From contig NC_091135.1 of assembly GCF_041381155.1 (NCBI RefSeq), positions 5,101,620-5,165,619 of the forward strand: a DNA stretch of 64,000 nucleotides. Reading direction: 5' to 3'. Both the position numbers and the translations under genes were made by a program. Below, piece by piece: positions 28,640-43,200 of the stretch (position 1 is the first letter of the stretch; each line of letters begins with the position of its first letter). The DNA is from Argopecten irradians. Taxonomy: Eukaryota; Mollusca; Bivalvia; Pectinida; Pectinidae. Under the pieces are notes generated by a model. That model did no database searches and was not told the origin of the DNA. It saw only the letters and a list, made by a program, of their open reading frames with translations.

Positions 28640-28945
28640 GAATTTTAATGTGTAAATTTAGAACAAGTAATCATAAATTCATTGTGGAGTCTGGTAGATG
28701 GATTAATATGAATGATCAAGATACAATTTGTACTTATTGTGATACCAATGATATTGGTGATGAATTCCATTATTTATTAAAGTGTCCGTTTTTGACCTTA
28801 GAAAGGAAATTATATGTTAATGAGTACTATTACACCAGACCAAATATCATAAAATTTTCACAGCTTCTGAACTCAAAGAATATAAAAATAATGAGAAATT
28901 TATGTAAATTTATCAAAGTTATGTTTAAAAAAGTCACATAATTTG
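28640..28945 (+). mobile_element. LINE fragment, ORF2 C-terminal zinc-knuckle region
   Basis: The ORF from 28648 encodes CKFRTSNHKFIVESGRW, CTYCDTNDIGDEFHYLLKCP and YTRPNIIKFSQLLNS, ending KKVT. It matches the Cys-rich C-terminal end of CR1/Jockey-type non-LTR retrotransposons. 5'-truncated; intact to its stop. Confidence 0.75.
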
Positions 28946-29140
28946 TCCTCCTTCTATGTTGCATTTCTTGACTGTTGTAAATATGTTTCTCTACACAATG
29001 TATTTTGTAAAGAGACTAATAAGGTTTGAAGTTTAAAATGTCAAAAGTCATATTTTTATTATCGTTATATAAATCGATTTGGATAGAACACTACAATGCC
29101 TATACTAAACACTACAAATAGAGGATCATACATGAGCAGC

Positions 29141-29247
29141 TATGTAATATGAAAATCAAACTCGTTAAATAATTGGATATGCCGCGAATCTTTAGGCGAG
29201 TGCCATATCGAATTGTTGAACTCGTTTGATAAATTTCATATTACATA
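29141..29247. repeat. Hairpin with GC-rich tip
   Basis: TATGTAATATGAAAATCAAA pairs with the reverse complement of TTTGATAAATTTCATATTACATA. The tip holds CCGCGAATCTTTAGGCGAG. Confidence 0.6.
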
Positions 29248-29569
29248 GTCACGAGTGTAAGATTTTATTTATTACATAACTTTCATAAATATAATTATAA
29301 GTGATTTCTTTTAATATCCCGTCGCTATATATATAAAACAGTAGAAGTCAGGCTCAGAGGTGACGTTTCCGTCTACGGAGACAATCCTATGTCATCATAT
29401 ATAGATGATGACGCCAAATATAAAATAAAAGTGACGTCATAACAGTGTTATTACATATGTGTCTAACGATATTGATGACATGACCGTATGACATGGCTAG
29501 ACGGGCCAGTTTATGTGGTAATTATATTTCTCTGTGAGACAATTAGATAGTAAGGGCATTTTATATTCT

Positions 29570-29770
29570 TCGTGTATAACATATAGCACACACTTGGCAT
29601 GCTTCAGTGATATAGCACTATAAAAAGGGCAACAGTTCCACTATAAAAGAAGACAAACATGAATATACCGCAGTCTCCCAAAACACGCACTAAACACAAC
29701 ATACACGCAACACACCACATACATGGGAGGCCGTCCTTACATGACCATAGTTGTTAATAGGACGTTAATT
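29570..29770 (+). mobile_element. SINE-like dispersed repeat, partial copy
   Basis: GCATGCTTCAGTGATATAGC, then GGGAGGCCGTCCTTACATGA and GTTAATAGGACGTTAATTAA. Shares its second half with 30330-30375 and its first part, inverted, with 30225-30245. Confidence 0.5.
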
Positions 29771-30169
29771 AATCAAACAAACAAACAAACAAATCGTTCT
29801 TTATTGATGGCTAAATTTGCATGTTGTGTCTTCTTGTATAGAGAAACTTTTGTCCTTTTATAATGCTATGTAGTATTTAAGCATTAAACTATTAAACTAG
29901 CGCATTATGAGTTGATTATCTGCAAAGCTCTGACATCTATATAGACCATAGATGCCATAGGAAGATAGTTTAATGCTTATATTTACATTATCAACTCATT
30001 TTGAGGTCTCTACATTAACTGTGAGTAAGCTAGACCAGAAAAACCGTTTATCAACGACAATTTAATCCACAAGATGGAACAGCCATTTTGACGGTGATCA
30101 GTTGACGTCACCACGTCAACATTTGTGACGTCATAATGGTCACGTTTTGGGTGTCAGTTATGCCAGCAT

Positions 30170-30475
30170 ATTCTTCACTTTGCCTTAGTTAGTATATATA
30201 GAAGAAGTCGCAAGTAAATGTAAATATATCACTGAAGCATGCCGCCGAAGACACCAAATCATGCAAGCAACAGACCCAGCCGGTCACATTATACTGACAA
30301 CGGGCCAACAAGGCGCCGCATACATTGGAGGCCGTCTATACATGACCATGGCTGTTAATAGGACGTTAATTCAAACAATCGGTAATAATTCCAATTCAAT
30401 CAAACAAACTAACAATAATTCGTATACACAAGTGGGATATGCCATTTGTATTACACTGAGTGAAACCTGTTAGTA
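30170..30475 (+). mobile_element. SINE-like dispersed repeat, second copy
   Basis: ATATCACTGAAGCATGCCGC, CGAAGACACC, CGGTCACATTATACTGACAA and GGAGGCCGTCTATACATGAC, followed by a poly-A tract at 30525. The 70-codon ORF here is repeat sequence. Confidence 0.55.
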
Positions 30476-31220
30476 ACGTTATGAGTAGAATTGTATGATA
30501 GAGGATTTATATTTTATAAATAGCAAAAAAAAAAAAAAAAAAAAATGGACATAGTCATAGCATGCAACATGGCACAATTTAGAAAACAGACAATTGAAAT
30601 TGGTCAGAAATTAGAAATATAAAAGCAAAAATCACTTCTATCTGTCAACTTACTAAAGTTATAGCTGATGTTTACACATAAACAGTGTATTTGGCAATGC
30701 TCCTGTTCACATATTGCTATAGCCTTTTGTTATATTGTGTCATTTTGCATGCCACAATATATATGCACAAAAGATTAACAACTACAGTATCGACACCCTA
30801 TAAGAACGACATACAGATGTGTGCATGCCGTTAAGTGTTAAATAGCAGTCAAACAACCCTGTTTTATCATATGTACAGTAACCAATTTTACACACGGCCA
30901 ACATTTTATCAAATATAATCCTCAGTAAAATACTTCCTGGTTCTAAAAATATGTTCTGTTAATCACCCATACCGAACGGTATTTTCCACATATACTTTGT
31001 ACTGTACCGTTGCGGTAGTCAGTAGAGTGTATTGTGTTGGAGTAGGTGCCTGTGACACTATATACGACCGTGAATTACAGGGAACGCCTAATTACTGTGC
31101 CATAGAAAATCAACTATAATAACACTTGTAGCAGATCCAGAGTTGTCACAAAGTTTTACACAGAAATCTTATATTCCAGCGAGCAGTTCACGTACTAAAT
31201 TAAGTCACATATATGTTGCC

Positions 31221-31265
31221 ATGACGGAAGTGGCTCCACAACAGGAAGGCGGTCCTGACCTTCAG
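31221..31265 (+). CDS. Ank-ZU5-UPA-DD exon 1 (start)
   Basis: MTEVAPQQEGGPDLQ; donor CAG|GTAAGT. The in-frame upstream ORF lacks an ATG before 31221. A TGACGTCA lies 48 bases after the donor. Confidence 0.75.
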
Positions 31266-34200
31266 GTAAGTGGTCAAACTGGACAATCACGTAACCCTAT
31301 CGACATAGGCAATGACGTCATGTCGAACAGTTTTGAAAAGGTATAATATAAACTATCCTGTTTAGATTAATTTGACGAAAATTTCGAACTGAAATCGTTC
31401 AGTCCTTCATGACTTGCAAAATTCGTTGCAATATGTCTGTATTAAAGTCATTTGACCGGATTACGAAAACAATATATAAAATAATACTTTAATAATGAAA
31501 ATAGGAATTGCACTATTTAAAGATAAGATTTCGTTTGTCACCCCAATCGTTGTATGTGCTTTGTTCAAAGAATACCGTTGTATACAGGGATGTAAGATTT
31601 ATTGCTATTGAAAAGCAATCTTATTCAAATAGCCCTTTGTCTTTGCCGAAAAAAAAATGAAAGTGAGAATTATTACCTTTTATACATGATTTACAACAAG
31701 TTTAAATGAAGAGCCCTGAGTTTGACTTTAACAAGCCATAAAGATAGTTTCCATAAACTGTTTAAATGTCCCAGGGTAAATAGCTCCCATGCAAATACGA
31801 ATAACACATATGCATGCATGTATAAATTGTGCCGTGGTAACAAAAGAATAGTCGATAATCATTCACCTATTTATAACAAAACGTTCTTTGTAATATGTAT
31901 ACGTATAATGTACCTGCTAAGAACGATAACCCGTCCGGAACGTCATTTGGGTAGTTTAAACACATTCACCCCACGGACAAATTTAGACTCTTCTAAATCA
32001 AAGAATATAACACTCCATTATGAATTTTTGGGGATGAATGAGTTAATTTCCACCGTGTCTTCTGTGTTAAAACATAATGTCCTTGTACGGGTAGCACTAA
32101 TATGGGTGAATACTAATTTTCTTATAACATGCAGAAGTGTTTATTTCAAGTATTAGATTGCCATATAAGGCTCATGTGTCATATGATTAATTTTCTATGG
32201 GTGTTTTTCTTCTAATTCTGAATATATAGCGACGTCTAATTTACTTGTGATATAATTTGTAGCAGATAACTAATCATTTTGGAAGTTGTTTATGATATTT
32301 GTTTAAAGCTTACGAATTCACAATATACAGAGTTGTAGACCTTAAAGGCTATGCTCATAAACAGTCATATTTTAACATCTTATTTTATTATTTTGCATTA
32401 TAATTCCAGAAACACATTTTTGTATGCATTCAATAAACGGAATGTTTTAATTATTAAATGTTGAAATTTTTAGTAAATACAATAAACATATACCATGGCC
32501 AAAGACAGCATTATCCAATAGAGCGGAATGACTACCACTACTGTGATACGATCTATGTGTTGCAGCAAAATTTTTATCAAAGCTACAGTCTCTTTTACAT
32601 ATATTCCTTAACATAAGCATGTTATTATATGGGTTTGTTTACACATTTGCCAAGTTACATGATAGGTTGGGACAGACCAGACATTCACCTGGCAGATATC
32701 ACTGGTATAGAGAAGTCTGGCCATAGATCAGGGTCTAATCGACAGCTCTATTGAATTGATTCTCCACCAAAGTATTTTTTTATCATTGATTAATGGTACA
32801 TATGTAGGCTGGTAACTCTGCTTATTCAATAGTTTACAATTTTTAGTGAGATTGGGAAGTTCACCGATAACACCTGATTGATTGACGTAAGATCTCAGTC
32901 ACTGATAAAAATATGTGGATACGGCTTGTTTAAACACAGCCTTCTATAAAGTATTGAACATTTAATGTTATATGTGCCGTAATTTTCATACTCACAATTC
33001 AAGATAAGTTTTTAATGTTATTTATCGCCAAAAGTTACCAACATATTAAAAATTACAGTATTTCAATGCATCGGGTTTAATTTTACCAGTGAAAATAATG
33101 TTTGGCAGTACTGCCAAAAATCATCATACTTACATTTATAGTGAAGTAAAATGAGTACCTACAGTCAAATAATGAAGCCAAATGGTGGTCTACAACTTAA
33201 TTCCACATTTTGTACAGTATTATTAGTAATTAGTAAAGTGTTTCTGCAGGAATATGTTCCCATCTAAACACACATAAGGAATTCAACCAACAATTTTACG
33301 GTACATACCATTTGGATGGTTTCATGACTTAATTAATCAAACTCTATGGTTTGCGACAGATTATTTAAGAAAACATAACATGTCAAAATTTTGACCAAGT
33401 TACTGCACATATAACTTTGACTAGGGGATACATGAACGGCTGATATTGAATTGTTGATAATATAATTATCTCATGTTCAAAACCTAACAGTTGTATGAAT
33501 TGTTATTGAAATTTTCTGTGATTTGACATTTTCAAAATTGTGGAATTATAAACTGTATAACGTTTTCAATTCGTGAGTTCAATATTTCGCGGTTTCTTAT
33601 TCGTGAAGGTTAACTTTCACGGTTCAACAATTCCGATATTGCTATTAACTATTGTTCACATGTATGTAAATTATTTTCTGAATTTTTTTGTTTGTGTTTA
33701 AAATTAGCAGATCTCAGTGAAGACGCAAATATAGCGGAAATAATTCAACCGCCAAACTTAGCCTCTTTACAATAATATGTTTTGTCATTAAAATTAATTT
33801 ATATGTCTTTCTGGTACTGTATCTTTCTATGATAATTTATTTTCAAGCATATAATAAGGCATATCAGACCTAATAAAAGTGTGTTATGTCTGGCCTTTAT
33901 CTAAAATACGTTTTGTATAATACGTAGTAAATACTGTCGGTTGATTTTCAGCCCCGATGTTTTTACTAACCTATCTATTGTATTTTAATTATTTAATACA
34001 CAACAAAATGCATTACATACACATGTTTTTAATGCAATATTCCGAACAATATCTGAATAAAAGTTCTTGGCAAATTTTCAAAGTCTAGGCGTATCGATCA
34101 TTACAATTTATAACAGGCAAATTTGCATGGTACATTCACATCTTTAACGTAACTATAATACTAACTATGTACTAATAATGGAAGAACTGTGAGTCTCGCC

Positions 34201-37200
34201 ATGTTTATTGGAATAAATTGTTGTAACATATTCAATTTATTATGCCTTGTCATTGTTCAGTATGATGTGTTGCAACCAATATTTGCATGGTGCACACCAG
34301 TGTTTATTTTAATGAGATATGTAAACATGTTCCAAGGACAAATACGCAGGACATGTCGATAATATGATTTATAACATTCTTTTATAAATGTATTGGTATT
34401 TAATCGCCCCTCTCAACACATACAAACATCTCCTTATCCATGTATTACGTGTAATAGTCAGTGTGCGTAGTAAATGTGGGACAGTACACATTTTATTACA
34501 GCGAATTAAAGGTAAAACTATTCCCTTATTACATTTTTTTTCTGTAAAACTATCGTAACCACACATGCACTATTAAACTTACCATTATTTATATTTTACA
34601 GGCCGCACTTTTATTTGCATTACGTGATAACAAACAAAAGGAGGCAATCCGTCTGTTGAAACAAGGAGCCGGTGTCGAATTTAGAGACCAGGTAATGATA
34701 TATTCCGCATTTCCATACCAGTTATCTGCCCTTGCAAGTACGTATTGGTTGCAACGTCATATGCTAATAATTAATTTTCTCTTTGTTTCTGGCTTTCTGA
34801 TTGGCCTATTCATTTTAAGATGGGAAAAAAATCCGAGAATGCCGCGGAAACCCGACGTTATCTTGACGTCACAATAGAACATTGACGTTGCGTATTGATT
34901 TGGAAAAAATAATCCCTTGGAAAAAATCAGTGGAATTGTACTTGTAAACGTACATGTATTTCATTTTATGAAGTAGCATGGAAAAAAATTATAAGCGTTG
35001 AAGTCACTATTTTTTTTTATTTCATCGGGTTATGAAATAAATTTTGTTTGCAAACTTTCGTGAGGTTGCAAACAAAATTTCTTTCATACCCCGATGAATT
35101 TAAAAAATAGTGACTTCAATGCTTAAGTGAAAATTATGTTATACTTTTCTTAGAAAACGACGTAAATTTTGCTCATAAAGCAATGATATTACAATGGATA
35201 CTTACCCGCAAGGGAGTTAACTCTGTAATATGCAAATATAAGATATAGGATCTTAAATGGGTGTTTATTTTATATGATTTTCGGAGAGAAAAAAATATTT
35301 AAAATAAACAAAGCTACATCAACCTGCAAACCTGCATTTCGAATATTTTTACGTCAAAGTGTGCAAAAATACATCAAAGGCCAACATCTTTGAATCCTGA
35401 TGTCGAAGATCAACAATAAATGTCCGCATAAACATAAGAAATGTCAACGAAGAGAGAAATAACACTCGGAGCTACATGTACGTAGATAGGTCCAACTGCA
35501 TCAATTTGATTGTGCGATGGCTTTTCCATTCAATTTTTCTTATTTTACTATATTTTTTTTTTAAATTATTTTAGATATTTTGATGTTATACCGATGTTTA
35601 AACGATAAAGGAAATTACTTTATTGCTAAGTTTTAATATCTATAGACAATAAAATACATTTTAATGTGATTATAAGAAAGACTATACTATACTGGAAGTG
35701 AAAAGACATGTGGTATATACATATACTATCAATGCAATTTGTACAGCCAATGGAATGACTTCATTACAAATGCACCATTCCACACCAATATACAAATAAA
35801 AAATGACGAATAGCTCCCAAACAAAAACAAAAAAACTAAAGAAAATTATTACAGCTTTACCAGAAATAATTTCCTATAAAATCTTCATATTATATTACCA
35901 ATTAATTATTAATGATAATTTATTATAATTAATATGTATCAGTTGTTCTTTTACAGACTGGATGCTACCCCTTACACTATGCAGGCCAGAAAGGCTACAA
36001 TGATGTTTTGAACCTTCTACTGGAAAACGGCGCCAAGCCATTCGCTTGGGATAATGTAAGTAGTGTTAACGAATTACCCAATGCACTTATTCATCCCTGG
36101 AATTTTCATTACAAAATTGTTCAGGACAAAAACAAAAACAAAACAAACTTACAAATACAGGCATGCAGAGACTTCCTTTGAGGTTTTTTTTAATATTATT
36201 AATTAACGTCATATTAACAGCTAGAGTCATGTATCGCATGATGCGGTATACTATGTAGTGTGTAGTACGTGTTTCGGGAGAATGCGGTATATTTGTGTTG
36301 TGTCAGCTCGTATGGTGGAACTCTTGCCCTTATAATGCTATATCACTGAACATGCTGCTGAAGACACCAAGAAACACACGCCACCCATTCCAGATTTACT
36401 TACAATGGGCGAACCAGTCGTCCTACTTCCTGTATGCTGAGCCCTAAGAAGGGGCAGAAATTCCCACTTTTATAGACTTCGGTGTGTCTTGGCCAGGACA
36501 AAGAGATGACAGAGACAGTGACACCAAAATTCAAAGCTACAATTACATTATACTAGTATTTAATTCTTTTGATGTTTATGTTTAAATGAACAATCTACCT
36601 TCACAACTGTGGTCGCACACAGTGCCTTCAGTTTTGCTTTAAACTATTCAAGGGGTGGATATAACGACAGTGATAGTAGGAATATCGAAGATGGATTAAT
36701 GATACTTGTAATTGTTTTAAAATTTTAGAGCAATATTGCACGATCGTCAAACTAGCAGCCTGAAGTTTTATGTTGTAGGGAACATATGCAGAGCTCCCAT
36801 TTCCTCAAAATTCGCTTTTGTTTCATAAGTGATTTGATTTCAATTTCAGAATGGCCAGACTGCGCTACATAAGGCAGCTATGAATGGACATTTGAGCACC
36901 ATAGTACAACTTGTTGCCAGAGGCTCCAAAGTGGATATTATAGACAGGGTTAGTAGAATTATTTCATTGACATGTTCAAAATATTGTGAATCGTCAGTTT
37001 GTTGTGTTTGGTATCGTACGTGGGTTATCTTATTTATCTGATTTGTTATTTGATTTGGATGTAAAGGATGAAACCTTTGAAATATGCAATTGAATAATCC
37101 ATGGTTACTTTATCCGTCCTTTATAATGATTTGGTTTCTATTTATATTTTGGTTTGCATTATATAAATGACACGAAATATTTATGTTGAAATCAAAACTT

Positions 37201-40200
37201 TTATAAAATTGATAAATTCGTAGGGAGAATCTTTTAGCGATTTTACGGCATATTGTTATTATCGCAAAAAACATTATTCGTAAAATGTTGACAAATGGTT
37301 TAAAGTTGCAGGTCTGTGACTTCGCTGTATTTTTGGCACTCGAAAATATTTAAAGTGTTCTATATTTTTCTCCGCCTCTCTAAGTTTTAAACTTTCCATA
37401 TTTACCGACTTTTGTAAAGTTCGTATTCGCAAAGTTATTAAACAATTCAGTTTGAATATTGATTTTTAACGTGTACACGTTTAAAATAGCTCGGAAGTCT
37501 CCGAAATATTCTGATCTATTCCGATCTGTACAGGTATTGCCGATGTTGGCCACGTGAGACGACTCGGGAGATTCCGATCTATACGGGTATCGCCGATGTC
37601 GGTCATGTGATGCAACTCGGTTTTCTGATATCACCCTAAAAATTGAAACATGGCGTTGACTGTGGCGGTTATTTAAAAACGTTTGATCTTTCATACGACA
37701 TTTAACACTATGTCAGTAGTATATCGGTGCTTTTATTGATCTGAACCATCATATACAAGCACCCATACTCTCCCATTGTATGTTTTATGACAGTTTGTGA
37801 CGGTGAAGATTACAAGAAATACAACTTTTAATCATGTATACAATTTTAGCATAATCGCGAAAATTAATACAGCTAATATTTTTTAGTTCATAATTTTGAT
37901 TTTTTTTGAACTGTTTTAATAACCAGCTATATTAGCTGTTTCTCCACCATTTGCATTGGGTAATGCATGGTCACGTGACGTTCAATATATAGCATATTGA
38001 CTCGGTGTTTCTATTTTTAATATTGCTTTGCGAGCTTCAATACCCAAACACTGCATTCTTCAGGGTGGCGTTATTTTACCAATGCTATTCTGGCAATTAA
38101 TATGCACAAAAGAGATTTTGACATTTGTTAAAAAAAATGACATATCTAATATAAAAATTAAGGACCTTTGCAATTGTTGAGGTCCATATGGTGTTATATC
38201 GCCCTTGTAGAATTTAAAATTATGACCTCGGGCGTTATTGATATATATATATTATGTTATTTTTAAAACGAGGCATCCTTTTCGGTTTTATCTAGACCGG
38301 ACGGTTACCACTAGAATATGCCGTAAGGAACAAACATGTTGATGCAGTAAAGATGCTGTGCCAGTTCGGATCAGAACCACTTCTCTTAGACTGGGTAAGT
38401 AATAGACTGGATAACCTGCCTTTGTACCAATTCTCTCCGCTAGGCTGCGCTCATAAGTACTGTATTTTCTGAGCGAAGCCTAGCGGAGAGTAGAAAAACT
38501 ACGGCAGGCAATCCACTCTAGGTAAGTAATAATACAGTTATAACTGTATACCTTATAGACTGAACAAGTCTAAATGGTATCATCTATTGGGCCACCATTC
38601 ATCCCATTGTTTGGTGATAGGTTTAAGAAATTACTGATATTTAAAACTCGCATCTCAAAGTCAAGGTAATTTGCGTTTTCTTATCCTTTTACCTTGTTAT
38701 GTTTGATATTCTGGGGTTTTCGCGCCTCCATAATTAATATTTTGAGTGAAATAACGATTACTAATTGTTTGTTATTTTACTATGAATTTAAATTGTTTGC
38801 GTAAACTCAGTGATCATCAGGCAAAATACTATCGTATGTATATAAACCACGTGTAGTTATATGCTAGAGATTGAACGGTTTCGCTGGAAAGTCGGTAGTG
38901 CAAAATGTCATATTCTAGGTAAAGAGGGATAAGCAATAATGAAACAAAACAAAGGATAGCCAGTAAACAAACCACGTACATGTACTTATTTAATGTTGTG
39001 TGTTTTCAGACATGGCTGCAAGATGAGGACCTTAAGAAGAAAAAAGATATGCTAGAAATAGCTAGAGTTATTAAGAGACAGCTGATGTGTATATCGGGTT
39101 ACAAGCACGGGTAAGTAGACCTCGCCATAAAGAGGGATGACATTTTGATAATAAGTTTAGAGATAGCAATATGGAATTATTTAGAGTAGGCGTCACAATA
39201 CAAAAAACAGACGCAAGATAGGTTAGTTATTTGCATTTTATTTTGATGTTGTTTTTTTTTTTGTTTTTTTTTTTGTTTTTGTTTTTTTAATTTGATATGT
39301 TAAATTTGACCGACATTTGCTGAAATGAATGATTTAATACTCCATTTTTCTGGTTTACTGTTCATTTCTACTCACTATGCCTTATTTGTTTTGTTTTTTG
39401 TTGTTGTGTAATTTGAGTGGGGTGGGTGATGAATATTCTTACCTTGTTTTATTCTGTTTGTATCAATAAAACTGTAAAAAAAATATTGCACGAAATACAG
39501 ACATTCTTACCATTTGTTTCTGAATTAAAGACAATCACTTGATATTGATGAATTAGCGTCTGTCAAAAGTAATTCTAAGATACATTGTACTATAATGTAT
39601 TAGATGTTTTCAATTTTCAATGTAGAGTATATATTATAATACAATTATTATATTTTGTTCTCCCAATGTTCACTATTTCCATAGAGCAATTCGTCTTGAT
39701 GTGGCAGCAGTGAGCCCAGTAGATGGACCGGTTGTAAAATTGAAAAACACAGGAGTTGAAGTTGAAACGGTGGAAGGACAGGAGCTCTACCACCTGTTCT
39801 TGAGTCAGACGGAGGAGGCTTATAGTAACCCACCAACTCTGGAACCAGAAGAGGAGGCGTTCGGCCATCTACTGCAATGTCAGGTCTGGGGAGCCAAGGT
39901 CAAGACGATCACCCTTACAGTAACTGTGGAAAGAGCTCTCCACAAGACCGAAGAAGTCGTACTCCGTCCAGAAACAAAATTAGGTGGCGTTGACAAGACA
40001 GATGTTCAAGAAGTTGATAAAAAACAGGTAGCTGTTTTAGAAATTAAAATATAGAAAGAAAGTGGCTACGCATGTATCCAAAACAATTCCTCAAGAAAAA
40101 AAAACTAAAGGCCTTTTCTGATTTATTTTTGCAGGTAACCGTGGTGACATTGACAGTTCCATTACCGCCTTCTGGAATTTACAAATTTGCGATGGCTACT

Positions 40201-43200
40201 CGAGAGAAGAAAGAGGTATTCAAACTCTCAAATGAGGCTGTTACGCTCAAACCGGAAGTAGAGCCAGAAGCGGAAATAGCCATTCCTGCTGGAACGTTCC
40301 AGTCTGCGGAACTGTCAATAAAGGTATTCATTTTGTTCTGCGCGGTATTTAGATAATCAAAATGATTACAGGAAGCATCTGGCGTCCAGCGTTATTGGAA
40401 TTATACAAAATCTTCTTTTTAGCTCAATTGGTTCGGCTTTTGAGTTGTAAGCCAGAGGTCCCGCGTTCAATCCGAAGCGGAGGTCGTGATTGAATTTATA
40501 TAAAATCTCTTCTTTGTTATAATAATTAACCACTTAAAACCAAATGCAATTTTCATGTCAATAATTGAGTTTCCGTTTCTTATCAACTTCAAGGCTTATT
40601 TTTGTTTAACTTATCTATGTGTTCTACCGCCATGTTTATTGGTCATTTCAGTTCGTGGATACAGCCCCAGTGAATGAAGATATTCAGGAAAATGAGGACC
40701 AAGGAAGCCAAAGGGAGGGTCCCACGTTGATGACGAATGTCCTTGACCTCAGTACCTCCGACGGTCAACAGCCAAGCAAAGACATTGAAATGAAGATACC
40801 AGTCACCTCGAAAGATAAGTCGGAGGAATTCCTTGTGCTAACATCATCAAATCCCGATCCGAATCTAGAAGAATGGATATGGGAAAAACTTCAGGCGGAA
40901 ATAGACGGCCATGGCAAGGCAGTGTTCAACATTAGCCATTTCTCCATGTCAGTATTTTGTGTGTTTGCTTATTGTATTCCAAAGAATAATGCGAAAGAAT
41001 TAGTAATATTGACATTTGAAAGACAAATTCTTTATTTTTATATTTCTTTATTATTTATCTTCTTTGTTTTCATACTAATTCGGACTAATTCTGATTTACC
41101 TATTCCTTATCTCCATACCTCTTTAAAATTGGCGTAAAATTCCGACAAAATCATATATGATGTCACAACAGAGACATCGGTATTGATTTGGGGAAAAAAT
41201 GGAATCGTTAATACAGGGATATCAATGCTTAAATCTGTATTTTGAGATTAACTTTGATATCACTTTATGCATACTGTAAGCTAGTATATAGTATTTATTG
41301 GAAAGGGAGATAATTCTTCATTTTTACATTTTTTGACCTCCAAAATCTTATTTTGCGAAAGAAATTTCACTTCAGCGAAAATTTTGACGACACAATTTCA
41401 AAAGCTGATGTATTCCTGAGCTACTAACATTTTATTTTGCGTATACAATATTTGGCGTCTTCATTGCTTTCAACACATTTGCGAATTTATAAATTTGCGA
41501 TCAAAGGCTTTGGCTGACAATCGTGCATATACTAGATATACGTTTGATACAATATATGATCATTCATGAAAAAATGAATTTGTGTTGAAGGAAAATGTGT
41601 ATACTGCGAAAACTATGTGGTTCACTTTAACAAAATTTCAAGTTAGTAATGCTGATCACTCTATCTCTAAATGAAATGGCCTTGGCGATTAAGGAATATA
41701 TACCGATATTGTGGAATTTAACACCTGTAGTGCTTTGATTGATTAATTATTACGTAGTGCAGAACAATGCGGAAAATTGAATTACTTGTAATCTTCTTTT
41801 GATACATTTGATTCAGAATTTAACTGTGCCAACATTATTAGTGACAATACGTTATCAGCTATTTACTGCTTGTTTCTTGCAGTTATGCTGGAGCCTCAAA
41901 GAAAAAAGTTCTGGAAGACGAAAAAAACGTTAAAACTGCAATACGCAAATCCGTCTTAAAAATGAGAAAAATTCATTTTTTGGTTATGGTTGAAAAACCA
42001 CAACCATACGCAACCAAAACTGTTGTGACAATATTATGCGGGACCCCACGTAAAACCAAAGCAGCAAAGAAAAAGTTAAGATCATGCGAGTGCTTTGATA
42101 GCGGAAAAGATTTATTTGAGGTACCAGAAGGACAAATTTTTGAGGTAATGAACCGATTTATAAATCATCTTTACTCTTTCTTTTTCAGTTAAGTGCATCA
42201 TTTTTTATATATAGTGATAACATAGTTATTTTTATTCAAGTAATTACTGTATTTATTAAGAAAGGAACATTATAGCATAATTTTATTCACGCTGTAATAA
42301 TGTTTTAAAACATTCGAATCCTTCTAAGACTAATAAGAGTTAATGACAAACTCTGTTTACTGAGTGTATTCATTTTAAGTTAATCGTAATCGTTTACATT
42401 TCAGATTCAACTGTCAGACGGATTAAAGGACTCTTCTGGAAACACCAACTTGAATCTGATATTCAAAAGCAGCGATAGTGTGAGCAAACGGACCTTTGAA
42501 ATAACCGGCTTTGATACTGAAGCTCAAGTATTATCTGGGTCGGTAGACATTTTATCCGTCATGAGACATTACCCAATGGTCGAAGTTGAGAGAGAAGAAG
42601 GCATATTGTGTTTTAGAAATATGAAAACAGTGCAAGTAAAATCCGAAGAGTATACCGAAAAGACAACATACATGGAATCTGTAAAATTCAATGTCAGGCT
42701 GGCAAGGAAAGGTTAGTTTTAGATTAAATAATCACAACATAATGTAATTCAATTATGTTTGATTGCAATTTCGGAAATGCTTTACCTGGTCGGGTATGTA
42801 ATACCTCCGGTGTTATAATCGATAATAAAGACATGTATTATGTATATACAGTTTCAGAGAATCTACAAGATGGAATTAATAAAGTTGTATGATTCTGATA
42901 CTACACCTTTCAACCGTGGACATTACGTGTGTGTTCCTCTAATCATTTATGGTCATATTCAACACATTACATGTGAGGTCACATTCAACACATTACATGT
43001 GATGAATATATCTTAGAATCACGGGCATTTTATACGATAATATCAAAACTTGAGTAACATTTGAGGATTAACTTGAATAGGTGTTTTTATGTTATGGAGA
43101 TATAACACGAAAATCTGACTGTATTCTAAAAATCCGCGAAGATGTTTGCGTTATATCTCCATAATATAAAAAAAACTATTCAAATTAATCATCATAATTC

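Noticed and set aside
31722..32156. 144-codon ORF
   Set aside because: Lies inside intron 1 of the ankyrin-death gene, low-complexity composition, no family motif and no splice context; random ORF in AT-rich DNA.
40415..40490. Functional tRNA gene
   Set aside because: A- and B-box-like words are present, but the acceptor and T stems do not pair; more likely a SINE head or tRNA relic.
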